From: UBA2402 sp044371005
Lineage (GTDB): Bacteria; Planctomycetota; Phycisphaerae; Phycisphaerales; UBA1924
Assembly: GCA_044371005.1 (NCBI GenBank)
Contig: JBILUL010000003.1
Coordinates: 1 to 64,000 of the forward strand
Direction of reading: 5' to 3'
Length of the DNA stretch: 64,000 nucleotides
The notes under the pieces are model-generated. The model was given only the letters and a program-made list of their open reading frames with translations. It did no database searches and had not been told where the DNA came from. Shown one piece after another: positions 1 to 9,277 of this stretch (position 1 is its first letter; every line of letters starts with the position of its first letter). A program made the translations under genes and the position numbers.

Positions 1-924
1 AAGGGCAGCCGCGAACTGACCTTCAGCTCCGGCACCACTCTCACCAAGATGACCTCGGTCATCAACACGTTCTCGGATGTCACCGGCGTCACAGCATCGC
101 TTTCCAGCAGTGCAACACGCATCGGCCTGTCCAGCAGCGACTTTGGCTCCGCCGAGTTTGTCTCGGTCAAGGTCGTCGACAGCGGCGGCATCAACAGTAC
201 CACCAACGGTGATGCCAGCACCCCGGTGCGCGGCGTGTACAGCCGCCAGACCGGAGCGTTCGCATCGGCCAACACCACGATCAACAGCTCCTTTGCCAAT
301 GCCACCAACTCCGTCCGTGACTACGGACAGGACATCGGCGGCACCATCAACGGCATTGCGATGACCGGCAAGGGCAAGACCGCTCGCGTCAACAGCGACT
401 TCCTCGATGTCGAGATGACGCTCAACACAGCCACCTCGCAGGCCATCGGCAACGTCGGAAGCAGCAACTCCGCCCTCTATGTCACCGGCGGCGGAGCCGA
501 CTTCCAGCTCGACAGCAAGGTCGGAATCGCGGGCAAAGTCTCCCTGGGCATCCAGTCACTTGCCGTCAACAAGCTGGGCAACAGCACCGTCGGCTATCTC
601 AAGAGCCTGGGCAGCGGTCAGGCCAACAACATCATTGACGGCGACTCCACTGTCGCCCAGAAGATCGTCGCCGAGGCCATCGGCCAGGTCTCCCAGGCCC
701 GAGGACGCGTGGGCACCTTCCAGCGAAACATCGTCGGTGCCACCATCCGCAGCCACAACGTCGCGATGGAGAACACCTCGGCAGCCACCTCGATCATCCG
801 CGACTCGGACTTTGCCTCGGAAACCGCGGCACTCACCCGCTCGCAGATTCTGGTGAGCAGCTCGACCAACATTCTCTCGCTGGCCAACCAGTCACCCAAC
901 TCCGCACTCCAGCTGCTGGGCTGA
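1..924 (+). CDS. fliC: Flagellin, C-terminal part (5' end outside window)
   Basis: This is the structural subunit of the flagellar filament, exported through the flagellar type III apparatus. The frame is open from base 1, so the true start lies upstream; the first ATG at 49 is internal. The 307 visible residues cover the variable Ser/Thr/Asn/Gly-rich surface domain and the conserved C-terminal helical domain, from about residue 235 (RVGTFQRNIV, NTSAATSIIRDSDFA), ending in SALQLLG, a typical flagellin terminus. The gene is followed by a strong hairpin terminator. Family identity is clear; whether other flagellin copies lie upstream cannot be seen. Confidence 0.93.
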   Translation, partial: KGSRELTFSSGTTLTKMTSVINTFSDVTGVTASLSSSATRIGLSSSDFGSAEFVSVKVVDSGGINSTTNGDASTPVRGVYSRQTGAFASANTTINSSFANATNSVRDYGQDIGGTINGIAMTGKGKTARVNSDFLDVEMTLNTATSQAIGNVGSSNSALYVTGGGADFQLDSKVGIAGKVSLGIQSLAVNKLGNSTVGYLKSLGSGQANNIIDGDSTVAQKIVAEAIGQVSQARGRVGTFQRNIVGATIRSHNVAMENTSAATSIIRDSDFASETAALTRSQILVSSSTNILSLANQSPNSALQLLG

Positions 925-965
925 TCCACTGACTGAGCACGCCGGCAAGCACTCATGAAACACCA

Positions 966-1000
966 ACGGCCCGGGACCACCAAGGTCCCGGGCCGTTTTC
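966..1000 (+). terminator. Rho-independent terminator after flagellin
   Basis: A perfect 13-bp stem (966-978 with 984-996) closes a 5-nt loop and runs into TTTT at 996-999. It lies 42 bases after the flagellin stop. On the minus strand the stem is followed by a weaker T-containing run, so it may also end transcription of the facing peptidase gene. Confidence 0.9.
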
Positions 1001-1026
1001 AATTCGCTGCGGCGACGCCGGATGAG

Positions 1027-3273
1027 TCAATCCCGGTCGTCGAGCATGCCCAGCTGCCACATCAGGAAGATGCGGGCGTCCGCCGCGTCGCGGATGCGCA
1101 GGTTCAGCGGCTTGCCCTGGCCATGTCCGGCCTCCTTGTCAACCCAGAGCAGAATCGGCTCGGCCGAGGGATCGCTCGTGGTCGCGGCCTGCAGTGCCGC
1201 GGCCATCTTGCGGGCGTGCAGCGGATGCACGCGGCTGTCATTCTCACCGGCCGTCAGCAGCACCGCCGGATACCGCGTCCGAGCGCGGACGTTCTGGTAC
1301 GGCGAGTAACGGATCAGCACATCGAAGTCCTCGGGCACTTCCGCTGATCCATACTCGGGAACCCAGTAGCGGGCCATGAGGAAGTTCTGGAAGCGGAGCA
1401 TGTCGAGCAGCGGCACCGCGACGATCGCCGCCTTGAAGAGATCCGGGCGCTGTGTGACGAGCGTGCCGGTCAGCAGCCCGCCGTTGCTTCCGCCCATGAT
1501 CGCGAGCTTGGAGGCGCTGGTGTACCCGCGCTCGACCAGGAACTCGGCTGCGCTGGCAAAGTCATCGTAGACATTCTGCTTGCGCTGCTTGCGGCCAGCC
1601 TCGTGCCACGCATCGCCGTACTCGCCGCCGCCGCGGAGATTGGCGACGACGTAGACGCCCCCATCCTCGAACCAGGAAAACAGCGGCGCATTGAACGTCG
1701 GCGTGAGCGAGACTTTGAAGCCGCCGTACCCGTACAGGATGGTCGGGTTGTTCCCGTGCATCTTGAGGCCCTTGCGATGCACGATGAACATCGAGACCTT
1801 CGTCCCGTCCTTGCTCTTGTACCACTCCTGCTTGACCACGACGGTCGAAGGATCAACCGGCACGGCGGGGCGCTCCCACAGCTCCGGCTGGGCACCTGGC
1901 CGGGAAAGGTCAACGCGGAAGACCGTCGACGGATAGTTGTAGCTGGTGAAGTTCAGGTACGCCTCGTACCGGTCGTTCTCGGCAGCAACGGTCGCCGAGC
2001 CAATGCCCGGAAGCCGAAGCGACTGACGGAACTTTCCGGTCAGGTCGAAAGTGTCGACGCTGCTGCTGGCGTTCTTGAGATACGTCACGCACAGGATGTC
2101 CTTGACGACCTTGAACCCCTGGATCACGCCGCCGTCGGCATTCTGGGGCACCAGGACCTTCCACTTGTCCTTGCCGGGATTCTTGAGGTCCACGGCGACG
2201 ATGCGGCCATTGGGAGCATCGAGCGTCGTCAGCATGTAGAGCACATCGCCGTGCACGTCGCCGGCAAAGGAGGCCGCCTGGCCCTGGGCGACGCTGATGC
2301 GGGTAAGCTTGCCGCTGGTCTTCCACTGCGCAAAGTCGGCAACGAACAGATCGTTGTTGCGGGTGTCGGTTGCATAGCCGAGCACGAGCCACTTGCCGTC
2401 GTCTGAGACCGCGCCCCCGGGACCGTACGTCGTAGCGAGCTTGGCGTCCTCTTCGGGCTTGAACTGGCGCAGGATCTGCCGGTCTTCGGCAACCGGCTTG
2501 CCCATCTCATGGAACATCACCTGGCCCGCGTACGGGTTGGAGGCGTCCCACAGATTGCGGTACACAAAGCCAGAGCCGTCGGGCAGCCACGACATGTCAC
2601 TGACCTTGCCGGGAATCTCCAGCGGCTGTACCGTGCCCGACTCCACTTCCAGGAGCCGAAGCGTCGAGTTCTCATCGCCAGCCCGGTAGGTCCCGTAGGC
2701 GAGCAGCTTTCCATCGCGGCTTGGTTCGTACCACGAGATCGTCGTGAGGCCCGTCTCGTCGATCTTCGCCGGATCCAGCAGCAGCCTGGGTTCACCCGCG
2801 TGCCCATCTCGCACGAAGATGCTCGACTGATTCTGGTTGCCCTCCCGCTTTGAGTAGAAGTAGCGGTTGCCCCGCATGATGGGCGTCGAAACCGACCCTA
2901 CCTCCATGAGCGGACGCAGTCGTTCCTCGAGTTGCGTGCGGTACGGCAGCGTGTCGAGCACGCTGCGCGTGTATGCGTTCTGTGCGTCGGTCCACGCGGC
3001 GACTTCCGGCGTGCTCTTGCCCATCGCCTTGGGGTCCGAGTTGTCCCCCTCCAGCCACCGGTAGTCGTCCTTGATCTGCACGCCGTGCAGGTCATCAACG
3101 ACCGTTTCGATGCGGGTTGGCGGCACGAGCGCCTCGGTGCGAACTTCAAGCGAGGACTCGCGGGCCCTGGCCGTCGTCGTGGAGATGCCGCCCGGTGCCG
3201 GATCAAGCACCTGACACGCCGCCAGCACCAGCATCGCCGCTCCACCACACGCAATCCCGATCAATGAACGCAT
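1027..3273 (-). CDS. Prolyl oligopeptidase family serine peptidase (S9A), lipoprotein
   Basis: The enzyme cleaves peptides after proline, probably in the periplasm. The 748-residue product begins with a lipoprotein signal whose lipobox ends LAAC (Cys20), followed by the family's DDYRWLEG motif, a seven-bladed propeller region and the alpha/beta-hydrolase domain. The catalytic triad is visible as Ser596 in GGSNGG, Asp679 in GENDSRV and His717 in EAGHGQG. The frame stays open to 3348, but 3273 is chosen because an AAAGGAG ribosome site sits 6 nt upstream and the signal peptide begins there. Length fits the family. It faces the flagellin gene across a terminator. Confidence 0.92.
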   Translation of the reverse strand: MRSLIGIACGGAAMLVLAACQVLDPAPGGISTTTARARESSLEVRTEALVPPTRIETVVDDLHGVQIKDDYRWLEGDNSDPKAMGKSTPEVAAWTDAQNAYTRSVLDTLPYRTQLEERLRPLMEVGSVSTPIMRGNRYFYSKREGNQNQSSIFVRDGHAGEPRLLLDPAKIDETGLTTISWYEPSRDGKLLAYGTYRAGDENSTLRLLEVESGTVQPLEIPGKVSDMSWLPDGSGFVYRNLWDASNPYAGQVMFHEMGKPVAEDRQILRQFKPEEDAKLATTYGPGGAVSDDGKWLVLGYATDTRNNDLFVADFAQWKTSGKLTRISVAQGQAASFAGDVHGDVLYMLTTLDAPNGRIVAVDLKNPGKDKWKVLVPQNADGGVIQGFKVVKDILCVTYLKNASSSVDTFDLTGKFRQSLRLPGIGSATVAAENDRYEAYLNFTSYNYPSTVFRVDLSRPGAQPELWERPAVPVDPSTVVVKQEWYKSKDGTKVSMFIVHRKGLKMHGNNPTILYGYGGFKVSLTPTFNAPLFSWFEDGGVYVVANLRGGGEYGDAWHEAGRKQRKQNVYDDFASAAEFLVERGYTSASKLAIMGGSNGGLLTGTLVTQRPDLFKAAIVAVPLLDMLRFQNFLMARYWVPEYGSAEVPEDFDVLIRYSPYQNVRARTRYPAVLLTAGENDSRVHPLHARKMAAALQAATTSDPSAEPILLWVDKEAGHGQGKPLNLRIRDAADARIFLMWQLGMLDDRD

Positions 3274-3411
3274 GTACGCTCCTTTGCCTTCGAAGTGCAA
3301 CAGCCGCCTCGCAGAGCGATGGGCGGCTGTATGCATCGTTGTCCGCATTGTTGCCGTCTGAAACGATGACGAGCGTCAGCTCGCCACCGGAAGTGTTCCT
3401 CGCTGCTCAGT

Positions 3412-4713
3412 TCACTTGCGCCACCAGGTCGTCCCGCCGTAGACCGCGTTGTCGCCCAGATCCTCCGCGATGCGGATGAGCTGGTTGTACTTGGCGTTGC
3501 GGTCGGAACGACATGGAGCGCCCGTCTTGATCTGGCCGCAGTTGGTCGCGACCGCCAGATCAGCGATGGTCGAATCCTCGGTTTCGCCCGAGCGGTGCGA
3601 GAGAATCGCGCTGTAGCGGTTCCGCATGGCGAGATTGACGGCCTCGAACGTCTCCGAGAGCGTGCCGATCTGATTCACCTTCACGAGAATCGAGTTGGCG
3701 CACCCCTGATCGAGCCCCTTCTGCAGGAACTTGCGGTTGGTCACGAACAGGTCGTCGCCCACCAGCTGCACCTTGTCGCCAAGACGCTGCGTCAGCTTCT
3801 TCCAGCCATCCCAGTCGTTCTCCGCGAGGCCGTCCTCGATCGAACGGATCGGATAGTTCTTGCACCAGCCGGCCCACATGTCGATCATCTGATCGCTGGA
3901 GACGACTTCCTTGCTGCTCTTGAACATCATGTAGCCGTGCTTGCCGGCCTTCTCGGCCTCGTTCCAGCACTCGCTCGTGGCCGGATCCAGCGCGACGAAG
4001 ATCTGCTCGCCCCACTTGTAACCGCTCTTCTTCACCGCGGCTTCAATGATCTGCAGCGCTTCTTCATTGCTCTTGAGGTTGGGAGCAAAGCCGCCCTCAT
4101 CGCCCACCGACGTCGACAGATGCTTCTCGTGCAGCACCTTCTTGAGCGTGTGGTAGATCTCAACGCCAGCCTGCATCGCCTCGCCGAAGGTGTCAAAACC
4201 CCACGGCTGAATCATGAACTCCTGGAAGTCCACGGTGTTGTCGGCGTGCTTGCCGCCGTTGAGGATGTTCAGCATCGGAACCGGGAGCACCTTGGCGCCG
4301 CTGCCGCCCAAGTAGCGGTAGAGAGGCAGACCCGAAGCTTCCGCCGCGGCCTTGGCGACTGCCATGCTCACGCCCAGAATCGCGTTCGCGCCCAGCGCCG
4401 ACTTGTTGGCGGTGCCGTCGAGGCGATTGAGCAGCCCGTCGATCTCCTCCTGACGCCGTGCATCCATGCCCAGAAGCTCAGGCGTGATCCGCTCGTTGAC
4501 ATTGGCAACGGCCTTCAGCACGCCCTTGCCCATGTAAACCTTCTTGTCATCATCGCGAAGCTCGCACGCTTCGTTCTCGCCCGTCGATGCGCCGCTGGGC
4601 ACACCCGCAAGGCCGACGAAGCCCGACTCAAGCTTGACTTCCACTTCCACCGTCGGGTTGCCCCGCGAATCGAGGATCTGACGGGCCTTGACCGACGAAA
4701 TTTCAAACGACAT
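3412..4713 (-). CDS. eno: Enolase
   Basis: Phosphopyruvate hydratase interconverts 2-phosphoglycerate and phosphoenolpyruvate in glycolysis and is cytoplasmic. The 433-residue product starts MSFEISSVKARQILDSRGNP, the standard enolase N-terminus. It carries the GDEGG segment with the catalytic Glu, ILVKVNQIGT with a catalytic Lys, the SHRSGETED signature, and GQIKTGAP with the second Lys. The open frame extends to 4953, but the upstream part is Pro/Gly-rich and unlike enolase. The ATG at 4713 has AGGA about 8 nt before it. It is separated from the flotillin gene by 267 bp, in which I see no gene. Confidence 0.98.
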   Translation of the reverse strand: MSFEISSVKARQILDSRGNPTVEVEVKLESGFVGLAGVPSGASTGENEACELRDDDKKVYMGKGVLKAVANVNERITPELLGMDARRQEEIDGLLNRLDGTANKSALGANAILGVSMAVAKAAAEASGLPLYRYLGGSGAKVLPVPMLNILNGGKHADNTVDFQEFMIQPWGFDTFGEAMQAGVEIYHTLKKVLHEKHLSTSVGDEGGFAPNLKSNEEALQIIEAAVKKSGYKWGEQIFVALDPATSECWNEAEKAGKHGYMMFKSSKEVVSSDQMIDMWAGWCKNYPIRSIEDGLAENDWDGWKKLTQRLGDKVQLVGDDLFVTNRKFLQKGLDQGCANSILVKVNQIGTLSETFEAVNLAMRNRYSAILSHRSGETEDSTIADLAVATNCGQIKTGAPCRSDRNAKYNQLIRIAEDLGDNAVYGGTTWWRK

Positions 4714-4980
4714 GCGCTGATTCCTGACTTGGTGCTGTGAACCGACCCTGGACTGCACGACCGCCCGTTGCCGGGCGACACGCCCAAAGGTAGGTGGCGG
4801 ACAGCCCGAAAGTGGCCCGCCGCACCCAAAGCCGGGCCCTGAAATTGGGCTCCTGCCGCGTACCACGCCGCACAATCCCGGCCACCAAGCCAATCCCGGG
4901 CCCCCACCTCTCGACAGGAGCCCGGATTCACGTTCCCATTCATGCCTTGGCATCTCGCCAGGGCCATGTAACCGTTTCGG

Positions 4981-6906
4981 TCAGGCCTTGCCCTCCGAAC
5001 TTGCCGCGCCCGCGGCAGCATTGGCCATCGCCGCGGCGTGGGCCGGGTCGACATCCACGCCGGTGAACTTCTTGATCAGGGACGCAATCGAAGCCCCCAG
5101 GGCCGCCCCGCCCGCGCCAGCCGCGTCCTTGAGGCCTTCGGGGAGCGTCTGACTCGCGCCTTGCGCGAACAGACCCATCGACTGCCCCTGGGTGATCGCC
5201 GCGATCATCCGCTGGGCCGTGAGCGGGTCGCCATAGATCGTCATGTGCGCCTGGGCGAGTGCCTGGCCCGCCGCGTTCGCCGCGGCGATCCTGGCCTGCT
5301 TTTCTGCCTCGATCCTGGCCAGTTCCACCTGAAGGTCGAGCGCAATGCGTTCAAACCTCGCCTTGCCTTCCAGTTCACGGATCGCCACGGTCACCTGCGC
5401 ATCCGAAACCTTCACCTGCTCCTGCGACACATTCACCGGGACCATCGCCACCGCCCGCTCGCCCTCGGCCCGAAGAGTCGCTGACTGCTGGTCGGCTTCC
5501 GCCAGCGCGATGCGGGCCTGCGCCTGCAACGCCGCGGCGGCCTGCGCACCTTCAGCCTCCTTCACCTGCCGATACGCCACCACTTCCGCCTGCATCTGCT
5601 GCTCGATGCGCTGCTGCTCGACCAGAGCCTGCTTGGCAATGACCGCTCGCTCACGTTCACGCTCGGCCGTCGCCTTCACTTCCACCGTCACCACCGCCTG
5701 CTCGGCGGCCTTGCGTTCCTGCTCGGCCACCAGCTGCTCGGATTCCTTCGAAGCACGGCGGCGTTCAGCCTCCGCCAACGCGATCTGCTTCTCTCGCAAC
5801 GTGAGTTCGGCCGCCCGTTCCCGCTCGATGCGAGCCACCTGCGAGGCGCGCTCACGCTCCTGATTGGCCACCTCGACCACCTTGTCCTGCTCCACCTGGC
5901 GCAGCTTCACGATCTGCTCGGACTCCACCCGCGCCAGACCCGCGAGCTTGGTCTGCTCCGCAGCAAACGTCGCCGCCTTCTGCTCAGAGAGACTCCTGGC
6001 GATGGCCTTCTCACTTTCAGCATCGGCCCGTGCCTTGGCCTCAAGCACCTGCTGCTGAGCGATCTGCTGCGTCGTCGAGACATTCTGCTGCGTCACCTTG
6101 AGTTCGGCATTCTGCGTGAGCTCGTTGCGCAGCACGCGCTGGGCCTGCACCTGACGGGCAATCGTCGCCGCGCCTTGCGCATCAAAGACGTTCTGATCGG
6201 GCTTCATCGCCGAGAGGGGCGCCTGGTCGAGCTTGCTGATCGTCACGCTTTCGAGCGTCAGACCGTTGGCCCGCAGATCGTCCTTCACGCTGTCCTGCAC
6301 CGCCTTGGCGAACTCAGCACGCTTGGCGTTGAGGTCTTCGAGCGTCTGCGTCGCCGCGACGTTGCGGAGCACGCTCACCAGCTTCTCCATCACCAGCTCC
6401 TTCACGGCGAACGGGTCCGATGAGAGCACGCCCAGGCTCGTCGCGGCCTGCATGATGCTGTCGGGGTCCTTCTGCACGCGCAGGAAGAAGTTGGCAGTGA
6501 CATCTGCACGCAGGTAGTCACCGGTGATCAGCGCATCGGGCCCGGTCCGATCCACTTCGATCTTGAAGGTCTTGACCGAGACGGGAATCACCTCATGCAC
6601 CACGGGGACGACGATCGCGCCGCCATCGATGACGCACTTGCGCCCGCCCACACCGGTGCGGACAAAGGCCTCATCGGCTGCCGTCTTGCGGTAGAGCCTG
6701 GTGATGATCACCAGGATCGAGAAGACCAGCGTGATGGCGAGCCCCACGCCTGAGATCGCCGCACGCGAGCCTGCGGGGATCTTCGTGCTCTCGATCATGA
6801 AGGGCCCGATGATGAGCGCCACTCCGGCCAGCACGCCCATCGTGAGCACGAGGGTGAGCGAGCCGCTGCGACTCTTGGTGGACGGTACGAAATGAACGTT
6901 GGTCAT
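4981..6906 (-). CDS. Flotillin-like SPFH/Band-7 membrane scaffold protein
   Basis: Flotillins form large membrane-bound oligomers that organise membrane microdomains. The 641-residue product has two N-terminal hydrophobic segments (about residues 17-35 and 45-65), then an SPFH domain. A long Ala/Glu/Gln/Arg-rich coiled coil follows (roughly 250-520), then an AAGQALAQAHMTIYGDP-type flotillin C-terminal region. The start at 6906 has a GGAAGGGAAAG purine run upstream; the 27 extra codons up to 6987 look unlike a flotillin N-terminus. The next gene upstream on the same strand is a YqiJ-type protein, matching the yqiJ-yqiK pairing of E. coli. The C-terminal tail is Ala-rich and variable. Confidence 0.88.
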   Translation of the reverse strand: MTNVHFVPSTKSRSGSLTLVLTMGVLAGVALIIGPFMIESTKIPAGSRAAISGVGLAITLVFSILVIITRLYRKTAADEAFVRTGVGGRKCVIDGGAIVVPVVHEVIPVSVKTFKIEVDRTGPDALITGDYLRADVTANFFLRVQKDPDSIMQAATSLGVLSSDPFAVKELVMEKLVSVLRNVAATQTLEDLNAKRAEFAKAVQDSVKDDLRANGLTLESVTISKLDQAPLSAMKPDQNVFDAQGAATIARQVQAQRVLRNELTQNAELKVTQQNVSTTQQIAQQQVLEAKARADAESEKAIARSLSEQKAATFAAEQTKLAGLARVESEQIVKLRQVEQDKVVEVANQERERASQVARIERERAAELTLREKQIALAEAERRRASKESEQLVAEQERKAAEQAVVTVEVKATAERERERAVIAKQALVEQQRIEQQMQAEVVAYRQVKEAEGAQAAAALQAQARIALAEADQQSATLRAEGERAVAMVPVNVSQEQVKVSDAQVTVAIRELEGKARFERIALDLQVELARIEAEKQARIAAANAAGQALAQAHMTIYGDPLTAQRMIAAITQGQSMGLFAQGASQTLPEGLKDAAGAGGAALGASIASLIKKFTGVDVDPAHAAAMANAAAGAASSEGKA

Positions 6907-7108
6907 TGCTTGCTTTCCCTTCCGTTGTGTGAGGAACCACTGCGCTTCCAGACTTGCGATCCCGCCGCGGGGATCCGCGTTGATCACTCCCGCCGGGGCG
7001 TGTGCAGACCGGTCACCACCAGTCGCGTCCGCCGGGTCGAGCGTGTACTTTCCTGTTCAGACGTAAGGCCCCGCCCGCGTGAGCGCGGGGCACTTTCCAG
7101 CCCAGCTG

Positions 7109-7780
7109 CTATGGCGCGTGCACCTGCGTGGCAGCCTCGCCCCGTGCCAGGGGTTCAACCTCGAAGACTTCGCGAGCTGCATCGAATCTTCCCAGCACCA
7201 CACCAGCCCCGCGTTCGATGCCAGGCTGGTCTGGCCTGAGCACCACGCTGACATCTCTGAGGTTTCCGGTGGCATCCATGAGACGCACCGTCCCACCGCT
7301 CTGCGTCACCTCGTGCAGCACATGGCCCCGCACGCCCCGCAGTTGCTCGCGGCCAGTGGCGTAACTCTCAACCGATGGAAGCAGGCGGGCGATCATTCCC
7401 GATACCCACCCCGTACCGGTCAACGTCAGCACGAGACACATCAGCGCCGAAGATCCAAGATGGTCCGCGGCATGCGGCCGAATCTGGTTGATGACCAGCC
7501 CGCTGGCGCCCCAGACCAGAAACCACGAGAGCAGCGTGAGGATGAATGGCACTCGTCCGATCCCAAGGAACGAAAGCACCTGCAGCACTCCCGCTTCGCC
7601 CGCATCGGCATCGCTTGAAGGAGCGACGCCATGCCCGGCACCTGCATCAGCGACATCGAAGTCCCCCGCGTGCACATCGTGGTGCATGAAGGGAATGCCA
7701 AACGCCATGCCCAATACCAGCACGACGGCAACCAGCAGCGGCAGCGCAAAGACGATGTTGTGAAGTTCCAGCAGTTGCAC
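7109..7780 (-). CDS. YqiJ-like (OB-fold) membrane protein, flotillin partner
   Basis: This 223-residue protein has hydrophobic segments near residues 8-30, 75-100 and 110-132. A soluble C-terminal domain follows (from about 145, GVRGHVLHEVTQSGGTVRL), compatible with the OB-like/NfeD-type domain of the YqiJ family. Proteins of this type sit beside YqiK flotillins and act with them at the membrane; that is family knowledge, not shown here. The start is GTG at 7780, set by an AGGAGGT ribosome site 5 nt upstream. It precedes the flotillin gene by 202 bp on the same strand, so co-transcription is possible. An insert with HHDVHAGDFD is Asp/His-rich and of unknown use. Confidence 0.72.
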   Translation of the reverse strand: MQLLELHNIVFALPLLVAVVLVLGMAFGIPFMHHDVHAGDFDVADAGAGHGVAPSSDADAGEAGVLQVLSFLGIGRVPFILTLLSWFLVWGASGLVINQIRPHAADHLGSSALMCLVLTLTGTGWVSGMIARLLPSVESYATGREQLRGVRGHVLHEVTQSGGTVRLMDATGNLRDVSVVLRPDQPGIERGAGVVLGRFDAAREVFEVEPLARGEAATQVHAP

Positions 7781-8356
7781 GCGAGCACCTCCTGTTGTCG
7801 GAACTGAGCCCGAAAGAACCTCTGCACCCTCGCCGCGGCCTGCACAGTCGCCTGCCGCAGCGCATCTTCAGGAAATCTGACGGTCGGTTCCAGCTCACCT
7901 GCTGCATCGCTCGCCAGCTGGCCGGATCGCGCGACCACTCACCCGATGAGGGAGAAGCCCGCACGCCAGACCACAGACGCACTCGCGATTGATGTGATGA
8001 GAGGAACCTTCTGCGGCTCCGCACACCGGAAGCTATTCAGCATTCTCGGCACGCGGCACTCGAACATCGCTCCCGGCGGCTTCGTATCACCCATGAGGCG
8101 GCACAAAGGCCAACCCTGGAACGAGCGGGGCAGATGAATGCTTCATCGCCCCGGTGAGGTTTCTAGTTCGTGTACTTCACGATGCAAAATGGTACTCGCA
8201 GCAGCGAGTTTGTCCAGCAATTGCAGGCAAAAACACGACAGGCAAACACCATCCATGCGCCGCGTTCGGGATCGCGGCGGCATTCGTGCGGTGCACTCCA
8301 TCCGAACATCTTAAGAGTGCGCCAATTCGCTGACGCAGGCGCCAGAATCCGCCAGG
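7781..8356. other. Gene-free stretch upstream of the yqiJ-like gene
   Basis: No open frame here looks like a real protein. Two hairpin-forming elements are visible: 8195-8210 (6-bp stem ACTCGC/GCGAGT) and 8258-8279 (7-bp stem CGCCGCG/CGCGGCG). Both lie just past the end of cdsA and neither has a good T-run on the minus strand. The part near 7780 should hold the promoter of the yqiJ-flotillin pair. Confidence 0.5.
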
Positions 8357-9277
8357 TTACGTCGAACCGGTGGCCTGCGCCAGATCGAGCCACCGCAGCC
8401 ACCAGTACGCAACTGGTGCCACCAGCAGCGGCGAATCGATGACATCGAGCACGCCGCCAAAACCCGGGATCACCCTGCCCGAATCCTTGATCCCTGCATC
8501 GCGCTTCATCACGCTCTCGAAGAGATCGCCGGCCTGCCCCACAAGCGCGAGGATGCCCGCGGCAATCGCAAACACCCACCAGGAGGTCTGCAGCGTCTCA
8601 CCCAGCAACGAAGCGCCCACAACACCCGCGATCGCCGAGAGTGCCACGCCGCCCGCAAGCCCTTCCCACGTCTTGCCCGGACTGAGCCACGGAATCAGCT
8701 TGTGCCGTCCGATGGCCGTCCCCGTGAAGTACGCGCCGATGTCGCACAGCTTCGTCACCATCAGCACCCACAGCAGCGCGGTGATGCTGTGATCGCGCCT
8801 GATCGCAAGCAGGAATCCGAACATCAGTCCCAGATACACGAACGAAAGAAGCGCACCGCCGGTCGCCGCGACGACGCCCTCGACACTTCGATGTCGTGCA
8901 AAGAAAATGATCGAAGTAGACAGCACCAACATCGCGGCGGTCCCCACCACCGCCGCGGCATCAATCGCGGCGGCACCCGATGGCACCAGACAGGAGGCCA
9001 GCAGCCCCATGACCGATGCGAACACCGAGATCCGCACCGAGGAAAGAATGCCTTTCTCGTGCAGGATCCCGGCCAGCTCACGAGCGCCGAGCACCGCCAG
9101 CAGGAGCATCACACCGAAGATCACGAGACCAGGAGGCAAGGTGCCATCCTCGAACAACCCCGAAGCAACCCTCGCGAGGACCCCGGGCACCGGCTGCGCA
9201 TCGATCCAGCGATCCAGCAGCAGCCCGCCCACCAGCAGCAGAATCATCAGCGGGCCAAGCGAGAGTCTCTTAAGCAT
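8357..9277 (-). CDS. cdsA: Phosphatidate cytidylyltransferase
   Basis: CdsA makes CDP-diacylglycerol from phosphatidic acid and CTP, the branch point of bacterial phospholipid synthesis, in the inner membrane. The 306-residue product is hydrophobic throughout. Near its C-terminus (about residues 255-275) it carries the family signature as KRDAGIKDSGRVIPGFGGVL followed by D-x-x-DS. The ATG at 9277 overlaps the last 8 bases of uppS, the classic uppS-cdsA arrangement, so translation is probably coupled. Length is slightly above the usual 260-285 because of a longer N-terminal membrane region. Confidence 0.96.
   Translation of the reverse strand: MLKRLSLGPLMILLLVGGLLLDRWIDAQPVPGVLARVASGLFEDGTLPPGLVIFGVMLLLAVLGARELAGILHEKGILSSVRISVFASVMGLLASCLVPSGAAAIDAAAVVGTAAMLVLSTSIIFFARHRSVEGVVAATGGALLSFVYLGLMFGFLLAIRRDHSITALLWVLMVTKLCDIGAYFTGTAIGRHKLIPWLSPGKTWEGLAGGVALSAIAGVVGASLLGETLQTSWWVFAIAAGILALVGQAGDLFESVMKRDAGIKDSGRVIPGFGGVLDVIDSPLLVAPVAYWWLRWLDLAQATGST

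Noticed and set aside
7795..8137. Short plus-strand open frames upstream of the yqiJ-like gene
   Set aside because: There is no ribosome site, no recognisable domain and an atypical composition; the frames overlap the expected promoter region.
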